The translations under genes and the position numbers were made by a program. From positions 1-40,695 of the forward strand of contig JAVYAJ010000190.1 of the NCBI GenBank assembly GCA_032229885.1: a stretch of DNA of 40,695 bases, written 5' to 3'. This DNA comes from Anammoximicrobium sp032229885. Lineage in GTDB: Bacteria > Planctomycetota > Planctomycetia > Pirellulales > Pirellulaceae. This document shows positions 8,714 to 18,253 of this stretch, one piece after another (positions within the stretch are counted from its first letter, which is position 1; each line of letters opens with the position of its first letter). Below the pieces are notes generated by a model that was given only the letters and a program-made list of their open reading frames with translations, searched no databases and was not told where the DNA came from.

Positions 8714-9420
8714 GAGGCTGGCCGCAACAGGGCAGGTTTCGTTCACAAAAGCGTGCAATGGATTCTATTCGCAATCGGCTGCGAGGGGAATTCCCGGCGT
8801 TTCCCACGTCCGGGAATTGTGAACGGCGTCTCAAGGCGGTGACCGCTCGACGCACCCGCCCCTGGCCGACGGGTTATCAGCCGTCGGACAGGCGTTTGAC
8901 ACCGGCTGCAAGTGGACTGGGCCCGCGTGGATCCGGCTTCGGCCGCGTTGGGATCCGGAATCCGCCTCGACAGCGGCCTGCGCTCGGGGTCGAGCCACTC
9001 GTCCGCGCGGCTTTCGACCGTCGGCCAGTGCTGACGCGGTGGGAAGCCGCCGCTATAATCGGCACAAGGTGTTTCGATCGTAGAAAAATAGGACGATCGG
9101 GTTCCGGATTCACGACGCCGTCGCCGGCCGGCGTTGGGCGCGGGACCAAGTCGCCGACGCTGGGCGTGTTTCACCGGACCCACGCGCCAGACGGCGGTTT
9201 CGTCGGCCGGTCACGTACGAAGCACGGCTGGTTTGACCAACAGATGTTCGTGGTCGGCCAGACGGTGTACGGTCCATTGGTAAGCCATGGGGCTGGAAAT
9301 GGTCTTACGATCGTCAATTCGGGTGCGGCCGGGGTGGACCGAGGTCCGCCGTAGAAGGCCTACGTCACGCCGCGCGCGGCGTAGTGTATGACAATGGTCC
9401 GAATCAGACGGGATTAGCCA
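8714..9420. other. Intergenic region between divergent genes, containing a promoter and long leader
   Basis: No reading frame here has a recognisable family signature. The plus strand has a promoter at 9031-9059 followed by a ~355-nt leader before cobA. Structures include a 7-bp hairpin (CGATCGT 9075-9081 with ACGATCG 9093-9099) and a perfect palindrome ACGCCGCGCGCGGCGT at 9367-9382. On the minus strand TAGAAT at 8762-8767 could be a -10 for the HydCB fusion, with no good -35. Confidence 0.55.
9031..9059 (+). promoter_or_regulatory. Sigma-70-type promoter upstream of cobA
   Basis: CTGACG (9031-9036), a 17-nt spacer and a perfect TATAAT (9054-9059). In this GC-rich context a consensus -10 with correct spacing is notable. 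Transcription would begin near 9066, leaving ~355 nt before the cobA GTG at 9421. It could instead drive a small RNA. Confidence 0.55.
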
Positions 9421-10164
9421 GTGGGAATCGTGTATCTCGTGGGGGCCGGTCCGGGCGATCCCGATCTGCTGACGCTGCGCGGGGCCGAGTGCCTGCGTCG
9501 TGCGGACCTCGTGTTGTACGACTATCTGGTCAATCCGGCGATCTTGCGGCACGCCCGCGCGTCGACCCAGCTCGTCTGCCTCGGCCGTCCTCACGGAGGC
9601 CGCGCGACGCCTCAGGCCGACGTCGAGCGACAGATGATCGAAGCGGCCCGTGCCGACCGGACCGTCGTGCGGCTCAAGTGCGGCGATCCGGCCGTGTTCG
9701 GGCGCGGCGCCGAAGAAGTCACCGCCTTGACGACCGCTGGGGTGCCGTTCGAGATCGTCCCCGGCGTGACCGCCGCATCGGCCCTGTTCAGCTACGCCGG
9801 GATTCCGCTGACGCATCGCGAGGCGGCGTCAGCCGTGGCGTTGGTGACCGGGCATCAGGCCAACGTGGTCCACGGCCCGCCCCTGGACTATGCCCGCCTG
9901 GCTGGTTTTCCCGGTACGGTCGTTTTTTACATGGGAGTCAGTACGTCGCGGCGGTGGAGCGAGGAGTTCGTACGCGGCGGACGCTCGCCCGACACGCCCG
10001 TGGCGATCGTCCGCCGCGTCTCGTGGCCGGACCAGCAGACCTATCGTGCGACGTTGGGTACTGTGGCCGACGTGATCCAACGCGAGCAGGTTCGTCCGCC
10101 CTGCTTGATCGTGATCGGCGATACGGCAGCCTTTGCCTCGGGAAAGGATGCCGAGACAAGATGA
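9421..10164 (+). CDS. cobA: Uroporphyrinogen-III C-methyltransferase (SUMT)
   Basis: Transfers methyl groups from S-adenosylmethionine to C2 and C7 of uroporphyrinogen III to give precorrin-2, the branch point to siroheme and cobalamin. 247 residues, the size of a single-domain SUMT, with no CysG-type dehydrogenase/chelatase domain. Motifs: GAGPGDPDLLTLRG near the N-terminus, VVRLKCGDPAVFGRGAEE, and PGVTAASA, then a C-terminal IGDTA-like motif. The start is GTG at 9421, placing the conserved GIVYLVGAGPG at the N-terminus. No other cobalamin or siroheme gene is nearby. Confidence 0.95.
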   Translation: MGIVYLVGAGPGDPDLLTLRGAECLRRADLVLYDYLVNPAILRHARASTQLVCLGRPHGGRATPQADVERQMIEAARADRTVVRLKCGDPAVFGRGAEEVTALTTAGVPFEIVPGVTAASALFSYAGIPLTHREAASAVALVTGHQANVVHGPPLDYARLAGFPGTVVFYMGVSTSRRWSEEFVRGGRSPDTPVAIVRRVSWPDQQTYRATLGTVADVIQREQVRPPCLIVIGDTAAFASGKDAETR

Positions 10165-10363
10165 TCGCGGCGCACTGAGGGGGGCGCGATGGAGGCATCC
10201 CGCGCTCGGGGTCGGAACCGAGGACGGGTCGAAGAAACGAAAATTGACGTCGCGCGAGTCGGAACGGAAAGCCGACCAGACGAACCGCGGCGTTCCGGTG
10301 TTGGATCGAGTTCAACCTTTGTGCGGCCGTTTTCGCGTCCGCGGCGAACAAGAAAGCTACGAC

Positions 10364-11299
10364 ATGGTCCTCGAAACGTTGGACGCGTCGGCTGCGTCCG
10401 TCCATGCCGTCACCGGCGCCTTTGGCTACTCGGGCCGGTACATCGCCCGCCGTCTGTTGGCTGCCGGGCGGGCGGTGATCACTCTCACGAACTCGACGGA
10501 TCAGACCAACGAATTCGACGGGCGCGTGCGGGCCTATCCGTTCCACTTCGATCAGCCCGCGGAACTGGCTTCGAGCCTCCGCGGGGTGGATGTGCTGTAC
10601 AACACCTACTGGGTGCGCTTCAATCATCGTCGGTTCCGTCACGCCGATGCGGTGCGCAACACGCTGACCTTGTTCGACGCGGCGCGGCGCGCGGACGTGC
10701 GGCGGATCGTCCACGTCAGCATCACCAACCCCACCGAAGACTCGCCGCTCGAATACTTCAGCGGCAAGGCGCGGCTCGAACAGGCGCTGCGAGACTCGGG
10801 GCTCTCTTACGCCATCCTGCGGCCCACGGTGCTGTTCGGCACAGAGGATATTCTGATCAACAATATCGCCTGGTTGCTGCGCCATCTGCCCGTGTTTGGC
10901 GTGTTTGGCGACGGCAGCTATCGTCTCCAGCCGATCTACGTTGACGATTTGGCCCGCCTGGCGGTGGCGCAGGGCGATGCGACCGAGGATGTGGTGATCA
11001 ACGCCATCGGCCCAGAGACGTTCACGTTTCGCGAACTGGTGCAGACCATCGGCCGGTCGATCGGTGTGCGGCGGCCGGTGATCGGCGTTCCGCCTGGGGT
11101 CGGCTACTGGACCGGCCGCGCGGTGGGCGGCTGGATGCGCGACGTGACCATCACGCGCGACGAGATCGCCGGGCTGATGGCGGGGCTGCTGTATGTCGAT
11201 GCGTCTCCGGCCGGCACGACCCGGCTGACCGACTGGCTCGCCGAGCACGCGGATACGGTGGGCCGGCGGTATGCCAACGAGCTGGCGCGGCGCCGCTGA
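10364..11299 (+). CDS. NAD(P)-binding protein, NmrA / complex I NDUFA9-like atypical SDR
   Basis: 311 residues from ATG at 10364. The frame extends upstream to 10133 but that part overlaps cobA and shows no conserved sequence, so the internal ATG directly before the Rossmann motif is preferred. The nucleotide-binding motif is TGAFGYSGRYIARRL near residue 17. Further signatures are a YFSGK (YxxxK) pair, LRPTVLFG and the YVDDLARL segment near QPI, typical of atypical short-chain dehydrogenases. The substrate cannot be told. It lies 200 bp after cobA on the same strand and may be cotranscribed. The C-terminus is Arg-rich. Confidence 0.85.
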   Translation: MVLETLDASAASVHAVTGAFGYSGRYIARRLLAAGRAVITLTNSTDQTNEFDGRVRAYPFHFDQPAELASSLRGVDVLYNTYWVRFNHRRFRHADAVRNTLTLFDAARRADVRRIVHVSITNPTEDSPLEYFSGKARLEQALRDSGLSYAILRPTVLFGTEDILINNIAWLLRHLPVFGVFGDGSYRLQPIYVDDLARLAVAQGDATEDVVINAIGPETFTFRELVQTIGRSIGVRRPVIGVPPGVGYWTGRAVGGWMRDVTITRDEIAGLMAGLLYVDASPAGTTRLTDWLAEHADTVGRRYANELARRR

Positions 11300-11304
11300 A
11301 GTCG

Positions 11305-11319
11305 CCGCGCAAAGCGCGG
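11305..11319. terminator. Small hairpin between convergent genes
   Basis: CCGCGC-AAA-GCGCGG, a 6-bp stem with a 3-nt loop, 5 bases after the NmrA-like gene. There is no T tract on either side, so it is at best a weak or Rho-assisted bidirectional end. Confidence 0.3.
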
Positions 11320-11407
11320 TCACCGGACCGACGCCCGCCTAGCCATGAGTGAACGCGGCGATGGCAGTGTGGGTGGCGCCAAAACGTTCGCCCGTCTGGG
11401 GCGTGCG

Positions 11408-11943
11408 TCAATCCTGGTTGCCGGCCTGATTGCCGGCGCCCATTCGTTCGGCGACATATCGCAAGATATCACGAACGGAGATCATGCTGACCAGGACGCC
11501 GTATTCGTTCACGATGGGCAGATGTCGGAAACCGCCTTGGTCCATGTGGCGGACGGCAAAGGCGATCTTGGCGTCGGCGGGCAGCGTCTGCGGGCTGGCG
11601 GTCATGAACTCGGAGACCGGCCGATCGGCCAGTTCCGCCGCCTCGCGCCCGAGTTTCAACAGTGCGTCGCGTTCGCTGAAAATGCCGATCAACCGGCCGT
11701 CCTCGACAATTCCCACGCAGCCGAACGAATTTTCGTGCAACGCGCGCAAGACTTGCTTGACCGGGGTATCTGGCCCGACGGACAACGGCGCCCGGGCAAC
11801 CAGGCCCGCGACCCGATCGCGCAACAGTTCGCGCTCGACGGGCGTCGCCGGTTCCAGCAGCTCGACGTCGGCCAACGAGCACGCGCAGTGCTCGCATTCG
11901 TCGACGCCTTCGATGTTCTCACGTCCACAGAAAGGGCACAGCT

Positions 11944-11947
<4 letters not shown>
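11408..11947 (-). CDS. Zinc-ribbon CBS-pair protein, translationally coupled to korB
   Basis: 179 residues from ATG at 11947, which overlaps the korB stop as ATGA (11944-11947); this overlap decides the start over the GTG at 11959. The N-terminus has CPFCGRENIEGVDECEHC, a CxxC...CxxC zinc ribbon. Two CBS motifs follow, about residues 50-105 (with GIFSERDALLKLG) and 115-170 (ending SVRDILRYVAERM). CBS pairs often bind adenosine nucleotides or S-adenosylmethionine and control linked enzymes. As the last gene of the kor operon, a role in sensing energy state for KorAB is plausible but inferred. The second CBS protein of the operon is at 15162-15626. Confidence 0.88.
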
Positions 11948-12966
<1,019 letters not shown>

Positions 12967-13198
12967 GATGGGTCTATTCTCTCGATTCTTGGGTCAAGAA
13001 TGTTCTGTTCGATGACGCGTCTACGGCGGGAAAATTCGCCAAGTCTGGCCAGCGCTCGCCACGTCGCGTCCGACGGACGCGCTGTCCGACGCGACCGGCC
13101 GCCGTGGCGACTGGACCATACGCCGCCGTTCGCAAGCGATGATCGCCCAGCGATCGGACAGCGGGCGCCTTTGGTCGTCGAGCGCCGGCGCGCGGCGT
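12967..13198. other. korA-korB spacer, 232 bp
   Basis: An unusually long gap inside an operon. It contains an inverted repeat GTCGCGTC (13063-13070) / GACGCGAC (13088-13095) with a 17-nt loop. No coding sequence is recognised. It could be a processing or attenuation site that sets subunit stoichiometry, or the remains of a lost gene. Confidence 0.45.
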
Positions 13199-15064
13199 TC
13201 AAGCAACGCCCTCCTGAATCGCCTGCATAATCTCCTCGATGACGAACGGCCGGCCCTTGATTTTGTTCAAGCCCTGTGCGTCCACCAGGTAGCGGTCGCG
13301 AATCAACATCCGCAACTGGCCCGCGTTCAGTTCCGGGATCAGCACGCGACGGAACCCGTCCAGCACCTCGGCGAGGTTCGCCGGGAACGGGTTGAGATAT
13401 CGCAGGTGCGCATGGGCAACCGACAGCCCGGCCTCCTGGCAGCGTTTGACGGCGGTATGACAAGCGCCATAGGTTCCGCCCCAGCTCAACACCAACAGAT
13501 CTCCCGATTGAGGGCCATCAACCTCTTGAAGGGGGATCTCGTGCGCGATGTTTTCCACTTTTTGCGCGCGCAGCCGGACCATGAACTCGTGGTTGTCGGG
13601 CTCGTAACAGACGTTGCCGGTGATATGCTGCTTTTCGAGGCCCCCGATGCGATGCTGCAGCCCGGGCGTCCCCGGCAGGGCCCATGGCCGCGCCAAAACA
13701 TCGTCTCGCTCGTACGGCAAAAAGGCCTCGCCCTCGCGCGGCGGCCCCGGATGGTGAATGGGGATCGGCGCCAGATCCTCGAAACGCGGCACGCGCCAAG
13801 GTTCGGCGCCGTTCCCCAGATATCCGTCGGACAACAGGACCACGGGCGTCATAAAGCGGACGGCGATCCGCCAGGCTTCGATCACCGCGTCGAAACAATC
13901 AGCCGGGCTGCGACAGGCCAAGACGGGCAGCGGCGCCTCGCCGTTGCGGCCAAACAGGACTTGCAGCAGATCGGCCTGCTCGGTCTTGGTCGGCAAGCCG
14001 GTGCTGGGGCCGCCCCGTTGCACGTTGATGACCACCATCGGCAGCTCGAGCATCAGGCCAAGCCCCATGGACTCGGTTTTCAGCGCGAGCCCCGGCCCGC
14101 TGGTCGCGGTGACGGCCATGGCGCCAGCGAACGACGCGCCGATCACCGCGCACATCGCCGCGATCTCGTCCTCGGCCTGAAACGTGCGAATGCCGAAGTT
14201 CTTGTACCGACTCAGCTCGTGCAGGATGTCCGACGCGGGCGTGATCGGGTACGCGCCGAAGAACAGCTCCTTGCCGCTCAGCTTGGCCGCGGCCATCAAG
14301 CCCCACGCCATGGCCTGGTTGCCCATGATGTTGCGATACAGGCCGCCGTGGAACTTGGCCGGTGGGACGCGATAGCTGATCCCGAACACTTCGGTCGTCT
14401 CGCCGAAGTTCCAGCCTGCACGCAGCGCCCGCTCGTTGGCTTGGGCGACCTCTGGCTTGTCGCCGAACTTCTCGCTGTTGAATCGCAGCGTGGTGTCCAG
14501 TTCGCGCCCGTACAGCCAGTAGACTAGGCCCATCGCGAAGAAGTTTTTGCAGCGGTCGGCGAACTTGTGCCCCAATCCCAAGCCTTCGACCGCTTTGCGG
14601 GTGAGCATGGTCATCGGGACTTTGATGACCCGATACTTGGCCAAGCTGCCGTCATCCAACGGATTCGTGTCCAGGTTGGCCAGCTTCAGGTCTTTGGGCG
14701 CAAACGCGTCTTCGTTGACGATCAATACGCCGCCCGGCTCGAGGTCATGAATGTTGGTCACCAGCGCCGCCGGATTCATGGCGATCAGCGCGTTCAAGCG
14801 ATCCCCGGGCGTAAAGATGTCGGTCGCGGCGAACTGGACTTGAAAGCCGCTCACGCCGGCCCGCGTCCCGCGCGGCGCCCGGATTTCCGAGGGATAGTCC
14901 GGGAAGGTCGCCACGTCGTTGCCGGCCAGCGCCGACGTGTTCGTCAACTGGGTTCCCGTGAGCTGCATGCCATCGCCCGAGTCGCCGACCAGGCGCACCG
15001 TCGCCGAACGTAGCTCTTGGATGGCCCGAGAAGGTTTGACCGAGGTTTCCGCAGCGTTTGACAT
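13199..15064 (-). CDS. korA: 2-oxoacid:ferredoxin oxidoreductase, fused gamma-alpha subunit
   Basis: 621 residues. The first ~200 residues are the gamma domain (LVGDSGDGMQLTGTQL, ATFPDYPSEIRAP); the alpha domain begins near residue 235 (FFGAYPITPASDILHELS, TSGPGLALKTE, INVQRGGPSTGLPTKTEQ). The gamma-alpha fusion is the standard KorA arrangement of two-subunit oxidoreductases. With KorB it gives acyl-CoA, CO2 and reduced ferredoxin in the cytoplasm. The reductive direction (CO2 fixation) is also known for the family. It is preceded by a CBS-pair gene and followed by korB on the same strand. Confidence 0.95.
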   Translation of the reverse strand: MSNAAETSVKPSRAIQELRSATVRLVGDSGDGMQLTGTQLTNTSALAGNDVATFPDYPSEIRAPRGTRAGVSGFQVQFAATDIFTPGDRLNALIAMNPAALVTNIHDLEPGGVLIVNEDAFAPKDLKLANLDTNPLDDGSLAKYRVIKVPMTMLTRKAVEGLGLGHKFADRCKNFFAMGLVYWLYGRELDTTLRFNSEKFGDKPEVAQANERALRAGWNFGETTEVFGISYRVPPAKFHGGLYRNIMGNQAMAWGLMAAAKLSGKELFFGAYPITPASDILHELSRYKNFGIRTFQAEDEIAAMCAVIGASFAGAMAVTATSGPGLALKTESMGLGLMLELPMVVINVQRGGPSTGLPTKTEQADLLQVLFGRNGEAPLPVLACRSPADCFDAVIEAWRIAVRFMTPVVLLSDGYLGNGAEPWRVPRFEDLAPIPIHHPGPPREGEAFLPYERDDVLARPWALPGTPGLQHRIGGLEKQHITGNVCYEPDNHEFMVRLRAQKVENIAHEIPLQEVDGPQSGDLLVLSWGGTYGACHTAVKRCQEAGLSVAHAHLRYLNPFPANLAEVLDGFRRVLIPELNAGQLRMLIRDRYLVDAQGLNKIKGRPFVIEEIMQAIQEGVA

Positions 15065-15161
15065 AGAGGACTCTAGCCGGGTTCAAGGGGCAGGCACGAC
15101 GCTAAAACACTCTAGGCAAGAAGCGGGCTCGCGGCAATCGCGGCCCATTCCGCAGGACCGT

Positions 15162-15626
15162 TCAGGCGCCTTCGCGATCTTTGGTGGCCTCGTTCGGCGT
15201 CGGCGGCAAGGTATAGATCGCCTTGGGAAAATGTTCGACCAGATAATGGAGGATATGCCGAACCGACAGGACGCCGATGGGGGCTCCGTTGTGATCCACG
15301 ACCGGCAGTCGCCGATATCCGCCACGAGACATCTTGGCGATCGCGTCGCCCACCGAGTCGTCTGGCGAGACCACCACGGGATCGCGAGTCATCGCGGACT
15401 CGACCGGCGCGTCCAGATCCGCCCCCGTCGCCATCGCCTTCAACGCATCGCGTTCGGTGAAAATGCCCAACAACCGGCCGGCCTGACAGATCAGGACGGT
15501 GCTGCGGCGACGCGTCTGCAATTCGTGCATGACCTCGCCCACCGCCATCGTGGGCTCGACGCACACCGGCGGCAATGTTCCCAGGTGCGCCACGGTCTCG
15601 GACGCAAGATTGAGCTGAAAATCCAC
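15162..15626 (-). CDS. CBS-pair protein, first gene of the kor operon
   Basis: 154 residues from GTG at 15626, chosen because GGGAGGGG stands 4 nt upstream; a longer frame to 15716 has no such site. Two CBS motifs: about residues 20-75 (GRLLGIFTERDALKAM) and 82-137 (SVGDAIAKMSRGGYRRLPVVD, SVRHILHYLVEHFP). It ends in a polar tail. CBS pairs commonly bind AMP, ADP, ATP or S-adenosylmethionine. The position 98 bp upstream of korA suggests control of the oxidoreductase by energy charge, which is inference. It is clearly similar to the CBS part of the protein at 11408-11947, so the two are probably paralogues. Confidence 0.9.
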   Translation of the reverse strand: MDFQLNLASETVAHLGTLPPVCVEPTMAVGEVMHELQTRRRSTVLICQAGRLLGIFTERDALKAMATGADLDAPVESAMTRDPVVVSPDDSVGDAIAKMSRGGYRRLPVVDHNGAPIGVLSVRHILHYLVEHFPKAIYTLPPTPNEATKDREGA

Positions 15627-15839
15627 GAATCCCCTCCCAGCCGAAGCCACCGATGCGCGCGAAAAGACCTCGGAAGCCAATCCTGCCAATCTAGCAATCC
15701 GATCGGTTTGCAGCAAGGCCTTGGCCGCCCCAGAATCCGCCGCGCAGGTCGCGACGTCGATTTTCGCGCGCCCGGTTCTCCATCGGGCCCGTCGCGTGCC
15801 GAACCATCACGCTCCGCGCCGTCGGGCGGAACAGGTCAT

Positions 15840-17267
15840 TCACGAACGCACACGAGGCTCGGTCCGATGCGCTGACTCCGTTCGAGCGCGCGGCAGGAAC
15901 TCGAACGACTCGACGAGCGCTCGGTCTCCGCCGGCGAAGCGTTCCACCGCATCCGCGCCCATGGTGAACGATATCGAGGCCTGTCGCCCTTGGTCGTTCG
16001 ATAGGTGATAGAAGATCCAAACGATGGGCACTTCCGAGGCGATTCCCGTGGCTTGAACGCGCAGAACCCGGAGACCTTGCGGCTCGGATTCGCCCTGGGA
16101 CGCCTCGGCGACCTGTCCGGCGCTGCTGACCAACGATCGCAGCGCCTCGGCTTGGAAAGCTTCCAGAGTCAGACGCTGTCCGGGCTCTGCGTCGCCGAGT
16201 TCCGAGAGATTGCACTGGGCGAGCAGGTCGCCTCCATCGACGCAGCGCAGCACGCACAGATCGGGGCGATCCGAGATGACTCGCCAACGACGATCGTGGA
16301 CGAAGCGGACGAGGCTTTTTTGCGGTTTGAACTCGAGCAGCGTCGAGCCTGCCGTAGCCGTCAACACCAAATCGCGCAGCGCCCGGTCGCTCAACTCGTC
16401 CGCCGTCTGCTGCGGGCTGATCGCGACGCGCAAGCGCGCCGTGGCCTCGAACCCCGGCTCGGCGTGGCCGATCTCGCGACGTTCGTGGAAATTAGCGGCC
16501 AGCCAGGTTACGACCCGGCGCGTCAGGTCGAAGTTCATCTTGGCTTTGAGCTCAATCTTCGTAGCGACCCCGCCGACAGCGCCGTCGAGCGATCCTTGAA
16601 GCGTCACAATGGCCGTTGTTCCGTCAGGCGGCTCGAGCCTGCCCGAGACATCGTGATGGGTGATCGTATCGAGGCCCAACACGGTGGCGAGCAGCTCGCG
16701 GTTCGGCTCCCACGTTTGGGCGACACCCACTGGCTTGTCAGGCAGCAGCCCCCCCATCGCCAGGGTATTGCCTTGGATGTCGACCAGCTCCAGATCGTCG
16801 CGAGACAGGGGGCCCAAGGGCGAGAACAGCGTGGCGCGGGCATCGTCGAGCTGGGCGACCATCAGCCGTCGCTCAGGGTTCAGTCGCGGCGTCGCCGCCG
16901 TTTGCCCGACTTTGATCTCGGCCGTCGCCTCGCCATACTGACGCACGGCACGGCGCGGTTTGCCCGAGTTGTCCACCTCCAAGATCCGTTCATCATACGC
17001 GGCTTTTCCGGCCACGACGAACGGCAACTTTTGAGTGCCCGTTTCTTCGGCCTCGATCAGCAGGTCTCCGCGAACTTCGACGACGGCTTGGACCCGCTGA
17101 ATCGATCCGGCAGGCTGCTTGGCTCGAATATCATAGGTCGTGTCCTGAGCGGCGTTCGCGGCGGTAGCCCACACCGCCAAAAAGCCCGTCACCGCTCGCG
17201 AAATCATCCGTCGCCGTGTGTGAATCCCGAGCGGTTTCGACGATTTCTGCTCCATTTGTGTCACCAT
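15840..17267 (-). CDS. Exported protein of unknown function
   Basis: I do not recognise the family. The frame is open from 17414, and the start is uncertain. ATG at 17267 gives 475 residues with an Arg-rich n-region (HTRRRMISR) before a hydrophobic core ending ATAANAAQD, which looks like a signal peptide with cleavage after ANA. ATG at 17207 would also keep the signal. The mature part looks beta-rich with no catalytic motif I can name. Segments such as LLIEAEETGTQKLPFVVAGKAAYDERIL resemble those of other planctomycete exported proteins only in composition. It sits on the same strand as the kor operon, 213 bp upstream, with no evidence of a shared role. Confidence 0.75.
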   Translation of the reverse strand: MVTQMEQKSSKPLGIHTRRRMISRAVTGFLAVWATAANAAQDTTYDIRAKQPAGSIQRVQAVVEVRGDLLIEAEETGTQKLPFVVAGKAAYDERILEVDNSGKPRRAVRQYGEATAEIKVGQTAATPRLNPERRLMVAQLDDARATLFSPLGPLSRDDLELVDIQGNTLAMGGLLPDKPVGVAQTWEPNRELLATVLGLDTITHHDVSGRLEPPDGTTAIVTLQGSLDGAVGGVATKIELKAKMNFDLTRRVVTWLAANFHERREIGHAEPGFEATARLRVAISPQQTADELSDRALRDLVLTATAGSTLLEFKPQKSLVRFVHDRRWRVISDRPDLCVLRCVDGGDLLAQCNLSELGDAEPGQRLTLEAFQAEALRSLVSSAGQVAEASQGESEPQGLRVLRVQATGIASEVPIVWIFYHLSNDQGRQASISFTMGADAVERFAGGDRALVESFEFLPRARTESAHRTEPRVRS

Positions 17268-18253
17268 TGTGCGACTCGAAGCGTCTGTACCCATGCCGCG
17301 TCGCGCATAGGACAAACAGAAAAGTTTGCGCAATCGATACATCGGTTCAACCCCCGCGGATCGTTGAATCGTTTTACGACCGTTTCGACTCGAAGCGACC
17401 TGAGGGGTGGTCAAGGCTCACTGTCGCGCCTCGTGCTCGCCGTGGGCGCTCGCCGTGGGCGCCCACGCGCGAAGACCGCGCCGGAATACGTGGCGGGACG
17501 CCGCATCTACGTGACGAGAGGCGTCGGCGCGCGAGGACCGCGCACTTTGGCGAGTGCGTCTTTAAGCTGGATATCAACAATGGCCTCTGGCTTGCCAGTC
17601 AGGCTCGCCGGAATAATTCGTGCTCGATTTTCCGAACACTCCTTGCGTTCGCGACGACGACGTCAGGGCGCGGAGAGTAGCCCTCGCGGTATCGCCGGAT
17701 CGCGGAAAAGAGCGCCGACCAAGCGTCAGAATCCTGAAGTGGATCAAATAGTTAAAGCGTAGAGGGTCTGAGGATGCGAAACTCGACAATCCGCCGCTGG
17801 CGCGCGTGAGAGCACTGCGGTTCGTCGATCTTTCGGGTTAACACGGCGGCCATAGGGAAGTGCGCCGTCTTGGAGAAACGCGGTCCGTCGCGTCCACCCG
17901 CTTGCGGCCACGACAAAGCGTGGCCCTCCAGCATGGGATGGACTTGTCACAAGTGATGCGCTCCAGGCTGCTAGCCTAGGCAATAAGCGTCCGTGGTGGG
18001 CAATTGGTTTTGGCTTGCGGCGCTAGCCGCTAGCTCCGTCGAGCGATCGAATTCGATCGGCTTCGACCGCGGTTTTGGCGAACCGATGGCACGTCGGTTG
18101 CGTAGTACGCTGGACAGGCCGCGTGATTCTGAGCGTTCGGCGCTGAGGGCAACCCAACGACTGGGGGCGATCGTACGGTATGACAGGGCCATCGGTGCGG
18201 TGCGAGCCGCGGGGAACGCCGATGGTTTCTGGGAGGGACGAAGAGTCAAACGT
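17268..18253. other. Intergenic region between divergent genes
   Basis: About 990 bp, part of it possibly the 5' end of the exported-protein gene. It contains a direct repeat GCTCGCCGTGGGC near 17440-17465 running into the perfect palindrome GTGGGCGCCCAC. No reading frame with a family signature and no clear promoter is seen. The sigma-like frame is open from 17993, but the sequence before 18254 shows no conserved features. Confidence 0.5.

Noticed and set aside
8758..9354. 198-codon plus-strand frame in the divergent spacer
   Set aside because: Low-complexity Arg/Gly/Pro translation, no ribosome-binding site, and it runs across the promoter at 9031-9059.
9060..9420. Cobalamin riboswitch upstream of cobA
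   Set aside because: A long leader exists, but I could not find a convincing B12 box; AGCCAGTGGGAATC alone is not enough.
9211..9816. 201-codon minus-strand frame
   Set aside because: Mostly antisense to cobA, no conserved motif.
10133..10363. N-terminal extension of the NmrA-like protein
   Set aside because: It overlaps cobA and has no conserved sequence; the Rossmann motif begins just after ATG 10364.
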